From positions 62,001 through 126,000 of the forward strand of contig DATGZK010000099.1 in NCBI GenBank assembly GCA_035489755.1: a stretch of 64,000 bases of DNA, given 5' to 3'. The notes under the pieces are model-generated. The model had not been told where the DNA came from and ran no database searches. It saw nothing but the letters and a program-made list of their open reading frames with translations. The translations under genes and the position numbers were made by a program. This stretch comes from UBA9160 sp035489755 (GTDB lineage Bacteria; Myxococcota_A; UBA9160). This document shows, one piece after another, positions 26,170-36,066 of the stretch. How positions within the stretch are numbered: the stretch's first letter is position 1; each line of letters begins with the position of its first letter.

Positions 26170-28890
26170 CTAGCGCGCAGGTCCTCCTCTCGGACCTTCC
26201 AGCAGCTGGCGCAGCACGTACTGGAGGATGCCGCCGTGCCGGTAGTACTCGACCTCGTCGAGCGTATCGATTCGGCAAAGAAGCGGGATCTCCTGCCTCG
26301 CACCGCTTGAGCGGCGGATCTGGCAAGCGAGGGTCATGCGGGGGCGGACTCCCGCCTCAAGGCCTACGAAGTCGAAGGTCTCGTTCCCGTCGAGCACGAG
26401 CGTTTTGCGCGTTGCCCCAGCCGTGAACGTTAGGGGCAAGACCCCCATTCCCACGAGGTTCGAGCGGTGGATGCGCTCGAAGCTCTCGGCGACGACGGCT
26501 CGCACCCCGAGCAGCTGCACGCCCTTGGCAGCCCAGTCTCGGGAGGAGCCCGAGCCGTACTCCTTTCCCGCCACGATGACGAGAGGGACGCCCCGCTCCT
26601 GGTAGGTCATGGCGGCGTCGTAGATCGACATCACGTCGCCCTCGGGCAAGAGCCGGGTGAAGCCGCCCTCCGTTTCCGGGGCGAGCTCGTTTCGCAGCCG
26701 CACGTTGGCAAGCGTGCCGCGCATCATGATCTCGTGGTTGCCGCGGCGTGCGCCGTAGGAGTTGAAGTCGCTCTTCGCGACTCCCTGTTCGAGCAGGTAG
26801 AGCTCCGCCGGCGACTCGGTCGCGATGCTGCCGGCCGGAGAGATGTGATCGGTCGTGATGCTGTCTCCAAGCACGGCCAGTGCGCGCGCGCCGCGGATGT
26901 CCCGCACGGGAAGGGGCTCACGCGTCATGCCCGCGAAATAGGGCGGCTGCCGGACATAGGTGCTCGTGGGATCCCACGCAAAGGTGACGCTGCTCGCGCT
27001 CCCGATCCGCGCCCAGTTCTCGTCGCCTTCGAAGACATGGGCGTAGCGGCGCCGGAACATCTCCGGCGAAAGCGCACTTCGGACGGTCGACTGGATCTCC
27101 GTGCTCGTGGGCCAAAGCTCCCGCAGGTAGACGGGCTTGCCGTCGCGGTCCTCCCCGAGCGGCTCCCGCGTCAGGTCCTTGCGCAGCGTGCCCGCGAGGG
27201 CGTACCCGACGACCAAGGGGGGCGACGCCAGATAGTTGGCGCGCACCTGCGGGTGCACGCGGCCCTCGAAGTTGCGGTTGCCTGAGAGAACCGCGCCCAC
27301 CACGAGGTTCTGGGAGCGGACCGCGGCATCGACCGGGGGCGGCAGCGGGCCGGAGTTGCCGATGCAGGTCGTGCAGCCGAAGCCCACGAGCTGAAAGCCC
27401 ACCGCGTCGAGATCCTCTTGAAGCCCGGAAGCCGCGAGATAGTCCGCCACCACCTTCGAGCCCGGCGCAAGCGACGTCTTGACCCAGGGCTTGCGGGTGA
27501 GACCTCGCGCGCGCGCTTTGCGGGCCAGAAGGCCCGCAGCCACCATGACATCGGGGTTGGAGGTGTTCGTGCAGCTCGTGATTGCGGCAATGACCACGTC
27601 GCCGTGTCGCAGGGAGAAGTTTTCACCTGCGACGCGCGCCTCGGCATCCGCAGCGACTCCGGACTTGAGGAGCGAGGGCAGTGCGCTGGCGAAGCCCGCC
27701 GCAACGCCCTCGAGCGAAACCCGGTCCTGGGGCCGACGCGGGCCTGCAAGGCTTGCCTCCACCGTGCCCAGATCGAGTTCCAAGACGTCCGTGAAGAGCG
27801 GGTCGGGCGTCCCTTGCTCGCGCCACAGTCCCTGTGCCCGGGCATACGCCTCGACGAGCGCGACCGTCTGCGGGTCGCGCCCGGTAAAGCTGAGATACGC
27901 GATCGTCTCCCGGTCCACGGGGAAGAGAACGCAGGTCGAGCCGTACTCCGGGCACATGTTCGAGATGGTCGCGCGATCCGGCAGCGCGAGCGCGGCCAGC
28001 CCCGGTCCAAAGAACTCGACAAAGCGTCCCACCACGCCCTGCTTGCGGAGCAGCTGGGTCACGGTCAAGACGAGATCCGTGGCGGTGACACCCTCGCGCA
28101 ACTTGCCGGTGAGCCGAAACCCGAGCACCTCGGGCAAAAGCATGGAGAGGGGCTGGCCGAGCATCACCGCCTCGGCCTCGATTCCGCCCACGCCCCAGCC
28201 GAGGACCCCGAGACCATTGACCATCGTGGTGTGGCTGTCGGTGCCGACGAGCGTATCAGGGTAGGCGCGCAGAGAATCGCCGGCCTGCGCCGAGCCTTCG
28301 CTCCACACGACCTGCGAGAGGTATTCGAGGTTCACCTGATGGCAGATTCCGGTGCCCGGCGGCACCACGCGGAAGCCGTCGAGGGCGGACTGGCCCCAGC
28401 GCAGGAAGGCGTAGCGCTCGCGATTGCGCTGGTATTCGAGCTCGACGTTGCGGGCGAAGGCCCCGCTTGTCCCAAAGACGTCGACCTGAACGGAGTGGTC
28501 GATCACGAGATCGACGGGGACGAGGGGGTTGATGCGCTTTGGGTCGCCGCCGAGTGCGACCATCGCATCGCGCATGGCCGCGAGATCCACCACCGCTGGG
28601 ACTCCCGTGAAGTCCTGCATGAGGACGCGGGCGGGGCGAAAGGCGATCTCGCGCTCCGACCTTCGCCGCTCGAGCCACTGCGGAAAGGTGCGCAGGTCAT
28701 CGAGCTGTACGGTCCGGCCGTCCTCGTGGCGCAGGAGATTCTCGAGCAAGACCTTGAGCGAGACGGGAAGACGCTCGATGCCCGCAAGACCCGCTTGCTC
28801 CGCGGCGGCGAGGCTAAAGGTCTCGTAGCGCCGGCCACGGACTTCGAGCGGGCGGCGGACTTTCAGGCTGTCGCGGGACGCTCCCGCCAT
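26170..28890 (-). CDS. acnA: Aconitate hydratase (AcnA type)
   Basis: A 906-residue TCA-cycle enzyme of the AcnA/IRP branch interconverting citrate and isocitrate. The [4Fe-4S] ligands are in AITSCTNTSNP and the FGCTTCIGNSGP pair. The swivelling domain has GKEYGSGSSRDWAAKG and FERIHRSNLVGMGVLPL. Length is normal. The ATG at 28890 is favoured by GGAGGGGAG upstream and by the homologous start (SLKVRRPLEV...YETFSL); the frame remains open further upstream. Divergent from pilT; IDO-like gene 126 nt downstream. Confidence 0.97.
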   Translation of the reverse strand: MAGASRDSLKVRRPLEVRGRRYETFSLAAAEQAGLAGIERLPVSLKVLLENLLRHEDGRTVQLDDLRTFPQWLERRRSEREIAFRPARVLMQDFTGVPAVVDLAAMRDAMVALGGDPKRINPLVPVDLVIDHSVQVDVFGTSGAFARNVELEYQRNRERYAFLRWGQSALDGFRVVPPGTGICHQVNLEYLSQVVWSEGSAQAGDSLRAYPDTLVGTDSHTTMVNGLGVLGWGVGGIEAEAVMLGQPLSMLLPEVLGFRLTGKLREGVTATDLVLTVTQLLRKQGVVGRFVEFFGPGLAALALPDRATISNMCPEYGSTCVLFPVDRETIAYLSFTGRDPQTVALVEAYARAQGLWREQGTPDPLFTDVLELDLGTVEASLAGPRRPQDRVSLEGVAAGFASALPSLLKSGVAADAEARVAGENFSLRHGDVVIAAITSCTNTSNPDVMVAAGLLARKARARGLTRKPWVKTSLAPGSKVVADYLAASGLQEDLDAVGFQLVGFGCTTCIGNSGPLPPPVDAAVRSQNLVVGAVLSGNRNFEGRVHPQVRANYLASPPLVVGYALAGTLRKDLTREPLGEDRDGKPVYLRELWPTSTEIQSTVRSALSPEMFRRRYAHVFEGDENWARIGSASSVTFAWDPTSTYVRQPPYFAGMTREPLPVRDIRGARALAVLGDSITTDHISPAGSIATESPAELYLLEQGVAKSDFNSYGARRGNHEIMMRGTLANVRLRNELAPETEGGFTRLLPEGDVMSIYDAAMTYQERGVPLVIVAGKEYGSGSSRDWAAKGVQLLGVRAVVAESFERIHRSNLVGMGVLPLTFTAGATRKTLVLDGNETFDFVGLEAGVRPRMTLACQIRRSSGARQEIPLLCRIDTLDEVEYYRHGGILQYVLRQLLEGPRGGPAR

Positions 28891-29121
28891 GCTTCTCCCC
28901 TCCGTCGAGGCCGCCGGGGGGCCCAGGCGGCCCAAAACCCCATGTGTAGCCGATAGGCGCTAGCACCGGCGGGGGTCCCCAGGCCCGGCGCTCGCCCCTC
29001 GGCGGGAGGCGCCCCCTTCCGGAACCGGCAACTCGCGGCCGATCTGCCCACTCAAGAGTTCGCGACGCCGCGTCGAAATGCCTTTGGAGGCGGACTGGCC
29101 GCGCAGGGGAGGTCTCGGCCG

Positions 29122-30342
29122 ATGGCCATGGAGCTGAATGAGATCCTGAAGATCGCCATCAAGGGCGGGGCTTCGGACATCCACCTCAAGTCCGGACTCC
29201 CGCCCATGTTCCGCGTGGACGGGGCGCTCGTGCCGCTCAAGAACGCCGAGCGCCTGCTGCCCGACGAGATCCAAAAGATGGCGCTCGGGATCATGAGCGC
29301 ACACCAGAAGGCGAAGTTCGAATCCCACCACGAGGCGGACCTCGCCTACGGCATCCCTGGCCTCGGGCGCTTCCGTGTGAACGTCTTTCAGCAGCGCGGG
29401 ACGACAGGCATCGTCTTCCGCGTGATCCCCTTCGGCGTGAAGACGGTCGATCAGCTCCACTTGCCCAAGGTGGTGGAGTCGATCGCCATGGAGCAGCGCG
29501 GCCTCATCCTCGTGACTGGGACCACCGGCTCGGGCAAGTCGACGACCCTTGCCGCCATGATCGACCACATCAACTCGAACCGGACCTGCCACATCGTTAC
29601 CGTCGAGGATCCGATCGAGTTTCTGATCCGAGACCGGCGTTCCATCGTGAATCAGCGCGAGATCGGTGTGGACACCGAAAGCTTCGCGAATGCGCTCCGC
29701 GCCTCCCTGCGCCAGGACCCGGACGTGATTCTGGTGGGTGAGATGCGGGATTTCGAGACCATCGAGACGGCCATCACGGCCGCTGAAACCGGTCACCTCG
29801 TCATGAGTACGCTCCACACCCTGGACGCGACTGAGACGATCAACCGCATCATCTCCGTCTTTCCGCCCTACCAGCAGAAGCAGGTCCGGCTCCAGCTCGG
29901 ATCGATTCTGAAGGCGGTGATCTCCCAGCGCCTCGTGCCCCGGGCCGATGGCAAGGGACGCGTGCCGGCCCTCGAGATCCTGGTCACGACGGCGCGGGTG
30001 CGCGAGTGCATCGCCGACAAGGACCGAACGAAAGAGCTGCACGACGCGATCGCGAAGGGCTTCACGACCTACGGCATGCAAACCTTCGATCAGTCCCTGA
30101 TGCACCTGGTGAAGAGCAATCTCGTGACCTACGAAGAGGCTCTTCGCCACGTATCGAACGCCGACGACTTCGCGCTCCGCTTCCGCGGCATCGCAAGCAC
30201 CTCGGACGGCACGTGGGACGACTTCGACAAAGAGGCGGAGGAGGGCAAGAAGCAAGAGCCTCCGCCGGTCGGCGGCAAGGTCTCGTCCCAAACCCCCGGC
30301 AACACCTCGAGCGCAGACGATCTCAAGATCGAACGGTTCTAA
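29122..30342 (+). CDS. pilT: Type IV pilus retraction ATPase PilT
   Basis: A 406-residue hexameric ATPase that retracts type IV pili. The N-terminal PAS-like domain contains GGASDIHLKSGLPPMFRVDG. The motor has Walker A GTTGSGKST, an Asp box with VEDPIEFL, Walker B LRQDPDVILVGEMRD and His box STLHTLDATETINRI. The C-terminal AIRN-type motif is only partly kept (AIAKG). A 40-residue hydrophilic tail follows. GGGGAGG precedes the ATG. No other pil gene is close. Confidence 0.96.
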   Translation: MAMELNEILKIAIKGGASDIHLKSGLPPMFRVDGALVPLKNAERLLPDEIQKMALGIMSAHQKAKFESHHEADLAYGIPGLGRFRVNVFQQRGTTGIVFRVIPFGVKTVDQLHLPKVVESIAMEQRGLILVTGTTGSGKSTTLAAMIDHINSNRTCHIVTVEDPIEFLIRDRRSIVNQREIGVDTESFANALRASLRQDPDVILVGEMRDFETIETAITAAETGHLVMSTLHTLDATETINRIISVFPPYQQKQVRLQLGSILKAVISQRLVPRADGKGRVPALEILVTTARVRECIADKDRTKELHDAIAKGFTTYGMQTFDQSLMHLVKSNLVTYEEALRHVSNADDFALRFRGIASTSDGTWDDFDKEAEEGKKQEPPPVGGKVSSQTPGNTSSADDLKIERF

Positions 30343-30508
30343 AGGCCGGCGCGCGACGCGGAGCGAGGCTGGCGGTCGCTCGGTCGGCCTGCCGCGGCCG
30401 GGTTCTTCTCCCAAGCCACCCCCTCCGCGCGCTGCGCGTGCGCAAGGCCCATCGCCGTTCCGCCCCTCGGCTCCGCCCGGGATCGCCCCGCCTCCTGCGG
30501 CATTTCCC

Positions 30509-30514
30509 TATAGT
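30509..30514 (+). promoter_or_regulatory. Possible -10 element of alaS
   Basis: TATAGT stands out in GC-rich sequence 31 nt before the alaS ATG. No recognisable -35 lies at 16-18 nt, so this is weak. Confidence 0.25.
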
Positions 30515-30545
30515 TTGCGCGCTGGCCGCTGCCAGGGGAGTTTTC

Positions 30546-33206
30546 ATGCCGTCCCGACCGAGCGCTGCAAGCGAGATCCGCGAGGCCTTCCAGGCCTTCT
30601 TCGAAAAGCGGGGGCACCGGCGGGTCGCGAGCGCATCCCTCATCCCGGACTCGGACCCGACCCTGCTTTTCACCAACGCGGGCATGGTGCCCTTTAAGCG
30701 CCTCTTCCTCGCCGAGGAGACCCGGGACTACTCGCGGGCCACGAGCGCCCAGAAGTGCATGCGCGTCTCCGGCAAGCACAACGACCTCGAGAACGTCGGC
30801 CGCACTCCGCGCCATCACACTTTCTTTGAGATGCTCGGGAACTTCTCGTTCGGCGACTACTTCAAGCCCGAGGCGATCGAATACGCCTGGGAGTTCGTGA
30901 CGGGGGTGCTGCACCTGCCGCCCGGGCGACTTCACGCAACGGTCTTCCGCGAGGACGACGACGCCTTCGCGCTCTGGCGCGACCGGGTCGGGCTCCCCGA
31001 GTCGCGGATCTACCGCTTCGACGAGGCGGACAATTTCTGGGCCATGGGTGATACCGGGCCCTGCGGGCCGTGCTCGGAGATCTACTACGACTTCGGCCAG
31101 CAGCCTCACTGCAAGAATGCCCACTGCGACCCCGCCTGCGAGTGCGGCCGTTTTCTCGAGATTTGGAATCTCGTCTTCATGCAATTCAATCGGGATGCAG
31201 CGGGCAAGATGACGCCGCTTCCGAAGCCCTCGATCGACACCGGCGCGGGTCTTGAGCGCCTGGCGGTGGTGGTCCAAGGGGTGAAGTGGACCTACGAGAC
31301 CGACCTCTTTCGCGGGATCCTTGAGCGCGCCCAGGAGCTCTCGGGTGTGGCTCTCGGCACGGATCCGGAGAAAGACGTCTCTTTGCGCGTGGTGGCCGAT
31401 CACGCGCGAGCGGTTTCCTTCCTGATCGGCGATGGGGTGCTCCCCTCGAACGAAGGGCGGGGCTATGTGCTGCGCCGCATCCTGCGCCGCGCTGCGCGCC
31501 ATGGCGTGCTGCTCGGGCTCGAGCAGCCCTTCCTCCATGCGGTGTGCGAGAGCGTGATCGACGAGATGGACGGCGCCTATCCCGAGCTCGGCGAGCGGCG
31601 TGCCTACATCACGGACCGTGTGCGGCACGAGGAGGAGCGGTTCTTGGAGACCCTCTCCAAAGGCCTCTCGCTGCTGGAGGAGGAGATCCGCACGGTGAAG
31701 CACAAGGTCGGAAAGGCGGGCGCCGTGCTGCCGGGCGAAGTGGCCTTCCGCCTCTACGACACGTTCGGCTTTCCGCTCGATCTCACGGAAGACATCTTGC
31801 GCAGTCACGGCCTGCGTGTCGATCAGGAGGCCTTCGACGCGGCGATGGAGAGGCAGCGCGAGCGTGCGCGCGCGGCCTGGAAGGGGAGCGGCGACGTCGC
31901 CGTCTCTCAGGTCTACGCCAAGCTCGCCTTGGACGAGCCCGTCGTCTTCCGCGGCTACGAGACCCTGCGCCTTGAGGCAAAAATCCGCGCGATCCTGCGT
32001 GCGGGGTCGCCGCTGGATCGAGCGAGCCTCGGCGACGAAGTCGAAGTCGTGACGGACCAGACCCCCTTCTACGCCGAGAGCGGCGGCCAAGTGGGCGACC
32101 AGGGCGAGATTCGGACCCGGAGCGGACGCATCAAGGTCGTCGATACGCTGCGCCCGGTCGCGGGTCTCGTGGTGCACCGCGGACGCGTCGTCCACGGCGA
32201 GGTCCGCGTGGGCGAGGCCGCAGAGCTCACGGTCGACTCCGAGCTGCGTCAAGCCACGGTCCGGAACCACTCTGGGACCCATCTCTTGCACGCGGCCCTG
32301 CGCCGGGTGCTCGGACCCCAGGCGCTGCAGAAGGGTTCCCTCGTCGCACCCGAGCGCCTGCGCTTCGACTTCACCCATGACGCGCCGCTCTCGAAGGAGC
32401 AGATCGAGCAGATCGAAGACCTCGTGAACGGCTGGATTGAGCGCAATGCGCCCGCCCGCATCCGCGAGCTACCCTACGCAAAGGCGATCGAAGAGGGTGC
32501 GATCGCCATCTTCGAAGAGAAGTATGGCGACGTGGTGCGTGTCATCTCCTTCGGCGACTTCTCGACGGAGCTGTGCGGGGGAACCCACGCCCACGCCACC
32601 GGTGAGATCGGCGTTTTGAAAGTGCTCTCCGAGAGCGGGATCGCCTCGGGCGTGCGGCGCATCGAGGCCCAGACCGGTCAGGGCGCTCTCGCCCACATGC
32701 GCGCGCAGGAGCGGGCGCTGCAAGCGATCGCCGATCTCTTGCGTGCACCGCCGGGGGAGCTCCCGGCGCGAATCGAGAAGCTCCTCGAAGAGCGGCGGGC
32801 TCTCGAAAAAGAGCTCGAGCGGCTGCGCGCGGAGCGGCGCGGCGCTGCCTCCGGGGACCTCCTTTCGCAAGTCCGGGAGATCGCTGGGGTGAAGGTCCTC
32901 GCCGCACGGGCCGAGGGCGCAGATCCCAAGGAGCTGCGGGCCATGGTCGATGAGCTGCGGGCGCGCCTTGCGAGCGGAGTCGTCATGGTCGCAGCCGAGG
33001 TGGAGGGCCGGGTCGCGCTGGCGATTGGCGTGACCCCCGACCTCGTGAGCCGCTTTCGGGCGGGCGAGCTCGTCCGGGAGGTCGCGGAGGTCGTCGGCGG
33101 AAAGGGCGGAGGACGGGCCGATTTTGCCCAGGCCGGCGGTCGCGAGCCGGCGAAGCTCGGGGCCGCGATCGAGAAACTCTACGCACTCATCGAAGGTGCC
33201 TCGTGA
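30546..33206 (+). CDS. alaS: Alanine--tRNA ligase
   Basis: An 886-residue class II synthetase. The catalytic domain starts SEIREAFQAFFEKRGH and has LLFTNAGMVPFK and ARSAQKC-like (ATSAQKCMR). The editing domain carries the Zn-binding set NHSGTHLLH and CGGTHAHATGEIG. A C-Ala domain ends GGKGGGRADFAQAGG. Start chosen at ATG 30546 with AGGGGAG upstream. The stop overlaps the ispG GTG by 4 nt (GTGA), so translation is probably coupled. Confidence 0.97.
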   Translation: MPSRPSAASEIREAFQAFFEKRGHRRVASASLIPDSDPTLLFTNAGMVPFKRLFLAEETRDYSRATSAQKCMRVSGKHNDLENVGRTPRHHTFFEMLGNFSFGDYFKPEAIEYAWEFVTGVLHLPPGRLHATVFREDDDAFALWRDRVGLPESRIYRFDEADNFWAMGDTGPCGPCSEIYYDFGQQPHCKNAHCDPACECGRFLEIWNLVFMQFNRDAAGKMTPLPKPSIDTGAGLERLAVVVQGVKWTYETDLFRGILERAQELSGVALGTDPEKDVSLRVVADHARAVSFLIGDGVLPSNEGRGYVLRRILRRAARHGVLLGLEQPFLHAVCESVIDEMDGAYPELGERRAYITDRVRHEEERFLETLSKGLSLLEEEIRTVKHKVGKAGAVLPGEVAFRLYDTFGFPLDLTEDILRSHGLRVDQEAFDAAMERQRERARAAWKGSGDVAVSQVYAKLALDEPVVFRGYETLRLEAKIRAILRAGSPLDRASLGDEVEVVTDQTPFYAESGGQVGDQGEIRTRSGRIKVVDTLRPVAGLVVHRGRVVHGEVRVGEAAELTVDSELRQATVRNHSGTHLLHAALRRVLGPQALQKGSLVAPERLRFDFTHDAPLSKEQIEQIEDLVNGWIERNAPARIRELPYAKAIEEGAIAIFEEKYGDVVRVISFGDFSTELCGGTHAHATGEIGVLKVLSESGIASGVRRIEAQTGQGALAHMRAQERALQAIADLLRAPPGELPARIEKLLEERRALEKELERLRAERRGAASGDLLSQVREIAGVKVLAARAEGADPKELRAMVDELRARLASGVVMVAAEVEGRVALAIGVTPDLVSRFRAGELVREVAEVVGGKGGGRADFAQAGGREPAKLGAAIEKLYALIEGAS

Positions 33207-35251
33207 GCGCCCGCTTCGTGGCCGATCCCTTCGTCCCGCGGCGGCGCCGAACCCGCGTCGTCCACGTCGGCGACGTTGCGATCGGCGGCGAGAACCCGAT
33301 CCGCGTGCAGTCGATGACCACGACCGACACGCAAGATGTGGCGGCGACGGTTTCGCAAACCGAGCGCCTCGTCGCGGCCGGCTGCGAGATCGTCCGCATC
33401 ACGGCCCCTTCGCTGCGCGATGCCGAGGCGCTGGGCGAAATCAAGCGCACGCTCTTGCAAAGGGGCGTGCGGGTTCCTCTTGTCGCGGACATCCAGTTTA
33501 CCCCGCATGCCGCGATGGTGGCCGCGCAGCACGTGGAGAAGGTGCGCGTCAATCCCGGCAACTTCGCCGACAAGAAGCGCTTCGAAGTGCGGGAGTACAC
33601 CGACGCGGAGTATCAGGAGGAGATCGAGCGCGTGGCTGCGCGGCTGCGTCCCCTGGTGCGCCGCTGCAAGGAGCTCGGCCGCGCGCTGCGCATCGGGACC
33701 AACCACGGCTCGCTCTCCGATCGGATCCTCAATCGCTTTGGCGATACGCCGCAGGGCATGGTCGAGAGCGCACTCGAGTTCCTTGCCGTGTGCGAGGACG
33801 AGGGTCTGCACGACGTCGTCTTCAGCATGAAGGCGAGCAATGCACAGGTCGCCATTCAGGCCTATCGCCTGCTTGCGGCCCGCCTGGAAGAGCGTGCGCC
33901 CCGGCTTGCCAGCTATCCGTTTCATGTCGGTGTGACCGAGGCTGGAGACGGCGAGGACGGCCGGATTAAGAGCGCCATCGGGATCGGCGCCTTGCTCGAG
34001 GATGGCATCGGCGACACGATCCGCGTCTCGCTAACCGAGGATCCCGTGAAGGAGATTCCGGTCGCCCGCGCGCTTGCGGAGCGTTACGACCGGCGCTGGA
34101 GCGAGGCCGAAGGCGAGCGCGTGGTGGGCGATCCCGGAGCGCCCTACGTCGCCGACCCCTACAGCCACGCCCGCAGGGCAACGCGTGCGACCGGCGTGGG
34201 CGAGCTTGCGATCGGGGGCGACGAGCCTGTGCGCGTTGAGCTCGAAGTCGCAGCGCCCCGTGACGTCGAGCGCGAAGCCGACGCTCTCGCCGTGGCGCTG
34301 GCCCTGCGACCGGAGATCGCTTGCGAGGGACTCCTCGTCGATCTGCGCGATGAAGACGATGCGCGCTGCTTTGGCGCCTATGCGGACGCCCTTGCCAAAC
34401 GGAACCTGCGCGCGCCCGTTTCGGTGCGCCTTCCGGCGGGTCACGTGAGCCTCACTCCGACAGCTGCGGCGCGGCTTGTGGTCGAGGTGACGCCGGAGAC
34501 CTCCGAGGCAGAGCTCGAGCGGGTGGTGGACACAGCGTCCCGGCTCGGCGGCCCGCTCGAGTGGGCGCTAAAGGCGCGCGCAGCGGCGCTCGCTGCACTT
34601 TTGGACCGGGCCCTTGACGCTTCGCGCCGGGCCCCTCTTTTGCAAATCCTCTTTTCCCTGGCCGATGAGTCCTCGACGCCCGGCGCGCGCTTCGTGCATG
34701 ACGCGCGCCTTTTGGCCGCGCGCCTTTCTGCACGGGGCGCGGGCGATCTTCCGATCGTGCTGCGCGGAGGCCATGGGCGGCCGGCCCGCAGCGAGGCCCT
34801 GCTCCTCGCAACCGCGACCGACCTCGGAGCGCTTTTGTGCGACGGGATCGGCGACGCGGTCTCGCTCCCTGGGGCGCTGCTCGGGGACCCGGGGCGCGCC
34901 CTCGACCTTGGATACCGGATCCTTCAGGGCGCGCGGCTTCGCACCTCGTGGACGGAGTTCATCTCCTGCCCCTCGTGCGGTCGCACGCTCTTCGACCTCG
35001 AGGAGACGACCGCCCGGATCAAAGCCCGGACCCAGCACCTGCGTGGCGTGAAGATTGCCATCATGGGCTGCATCGTGAATGGACCCGGCGAGATGGCCGA
35101 CGCAGATTTCGGGTACGTGGGCTCGGGGCCGGGTACCGTGAACCTCTACGTGGGCAAGGAACTGGTGGAGCGTCACGTGCCCGCTGCGATCGCCGATGAC
35201 CGGCTCGTCGAGCTGATTCGCAAACACGAGCGCTGGGTGGATCCGCCCTAG
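33203..35251 (+). CDS. ispG: (E)-4-hydroxy-3-methylbut-2-enyl-diphosphate synthase IspG, long form
   Basis: A 682-residue MEP-pathway enzyme that makes HMBPP from MEcPP. The N-terminal TIM barrel (about 15-300) has GGENPIRVQSMTTTDTQD and VRVNPGNFADK. An inserted domain A* occupies about 300-580. The C-terminal [4Fe-4S] domain has ISCPSCGRTLFDLE and IMGCIVNGPGEMADADFGYVG, giving the three Cys ligands. Ordinary proteobacterial IspG is about 370-400 residues; this insertion form is typical of plants, Bacteroidetes, chlamydiae and some others. GTG start overlaps alaS. Confidence 0.95.
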   Translation: MSARFVADPFVPRRRRTRVVHVGDVAIGGENPIRVQSMTTTDTQDVAATVSQTERLVAAGCEIVRITAPSLRDAEALGEIKRTLLQRGVRVPLVADIQFTPHAAMVAAQHVEKVRVNPGNFADKKRFEVREYTDAEYQEEIERVAARLRPLVRRCKELGRALRIGTNHGSLSDRILNRFGDTPQGMVESALEFLAVCEDEGLHDVVFSMKASNAQVAIQAYRLLAARLEERAPRLASYPFHVGVTEAGDGEDGRIKSAIGIGALLEDGIGDTIRVSLTEDPVKEIPVARALAERYDRRWSEAEGERVVGDPGAPYVADPYSHARRATRATGVGELAIGGDEPVRVELEVAAPRDVEREADALAVALALRPEIACEGLLVDLRDEDDARCFGAYADALAKRNLRAPVSVRLPAGHVSLTPTAAARLVVEVTPETSEAELERVVDTASRLGGPLEWALKARAAALAALLDRALDASRRAPLLQILFSLADESSTPGARFVHDARLLAARLSARGAGDLPIVLRGGHGRPARSEALLLATATDLGALLCDGIGDAVSLPGALLGDPGRALDLGYRILQGARLRTSWTEFISCPSCGRTLFDLEETTARIKARTQHLRGVKIAIMGCIVNGPGEMADADFGYVGSGPGTVNLYVGKELVERHVPAAIADDRLVELIRKHERWVDPP

Positions 35252-35614
35252 TTCCAGCGAGTGGGTGGATGGCGGGACAACCTCGATGAGACTGGGATCC
35301 GAGCCGACGACCAAACGATCGCCGGTACAAGGACCGATTCCGCCGCGGACGTCGAGGGGTCGAGTCTTGCGAGCCGAACACAGAGCTGTGAGAGCTGGGA
35401 GGAGTGTACTCCGGCTGGCGTCGATCGGCGAAGGCTCGGCGCTCCTTCGCCCACCTTCGGCAGAGGCGTAGACCGCCGCCGTCGCGGAAACGGCCGAGAT
35501 CTTTTAGGCGGCGACCGCGGCCACAACGGGGGCGAAAGCCCCTGTAAGGGACGCCCTCGGAGCAGGAGCGCCGAGGCGTTTCGCGCAGCGGGTCAACAGA
35601 AATCTTCGCCTCAC
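35252..35614. other. Intergenic region after ispG with stem-loops
   Basis: About 360 nt without a gene. It holds two folded elements: GGGGC-GAAA-GCCCC (35529-35542, GNRA tetraloop) and ACGCCCTCGG paired with CCGAGGCGT (35551-35579, one bulge). Either could end the alaS-ispG transcript. I could not match the region to a known RNA family. Confidence 0.4.
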
Positions 35615-35631
35615 GAGTCCTTTTAGGACTC
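35615..35631 (-). terminator. Stem-loop over the vapC stop codon
   Basis: GAGTCC and GGACTC pair perfectly (6 bp) around TTTTA, which itself contains the vapC stop. It could stabilise the 3' end or terminate transcription from either side. Confidence 0.3.
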
Positions 35632-36066
35632 CACAGGAGCGGCGAGCGGATTCTCGAGGCGAAGCCCGGGAAAGCGGGCGAAATCGCCGTCCGTCGACGC
35701 GAGCATCAGGCCGTGCTCGATCGCGAGCGCGGCGAGATGCGCGTCTGGAACGAGATTGGCCCGCACGTTCGCCTCAGTGAGGAGCCGGGCCAACACCTCC
35801 GGATGGCGCTCGGTGGGCAGGGGAATCCAAGCCGCTTCGCAATCGAGCCATTCCTCGACCTGGTGCCACGCTGCGCGGATCGAGGCCGGGTGCTCGAAGA
35901 CGCGTGGGTTCGTGACCAGCCGCAGAAACGAGAGCACGCTCGGCCAGGGCAGCCCCACTTGAGCGGTGCCGTTCAGGCGATCGTCGAGCCAGGCGCGCGC
36001 CCGCTCGTGTTGGGCGAAGCCCTGAACGTGCGCATAGATGAGAATGTTCGCGTCGACCAGGATCAG
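35623..36066 (-). CDS. vapC: PIN-domain toxin VapC
   Basis: A 147-residue PIN ribonuclease, the toxin of a type II pair. The first acidic residue is in ILVDANILIYAH; later ones are in VPDAHLAALAIEHG and ASTDGDFARF, giving the Mg2+-binding quartet with a middle Glu/Asp. The subfamily is the one with LSFLRLVTNPRVF (Mtu-type PIN). No ATG, GTG or TTG lies near the start. The best start is CTG at 36066, overlapping the vapB stop and preceded by GGGGAG, so it is probably translated by coupling to vapB. Confidence 0.88.
   Translation of the reverse strand: MILVDANILIYAHVQGFAQHERARAWLDDRLNGTAQVGLPWPSVLSFLRLVTNPRVFEHPASIRAAWHQVEEWLDCEAAWIPLPTERHPEVLARLLTEANVRANLVPDAHLAALAIEHGLMLASTDGDFARFPGLRLENPLAAPVES

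Noticed and set aside
24613..26310. 565-codon plus-strand frame opposite the IDO-like gene
   Set aside because: Antisense shadow; the minus strand encodes a recognised heme enzyme.
27418..28956. 512-codon plus-strand frame opposite acnA
   Set aside because: Antisense shadow of a clear aconitase.
30339..32378. 679-codon minus-strand frame opposite alaS
   Set aside because: Antisense shadow of a clear alanyl-tRNA synthetase.
35252..35614. Possible riboswitch in the ispG-vapC gap
   Set aside because: Has small hairpins, one with a GNRA loop, but no recognised riboswitch core and no downstream gene in the right orientation.
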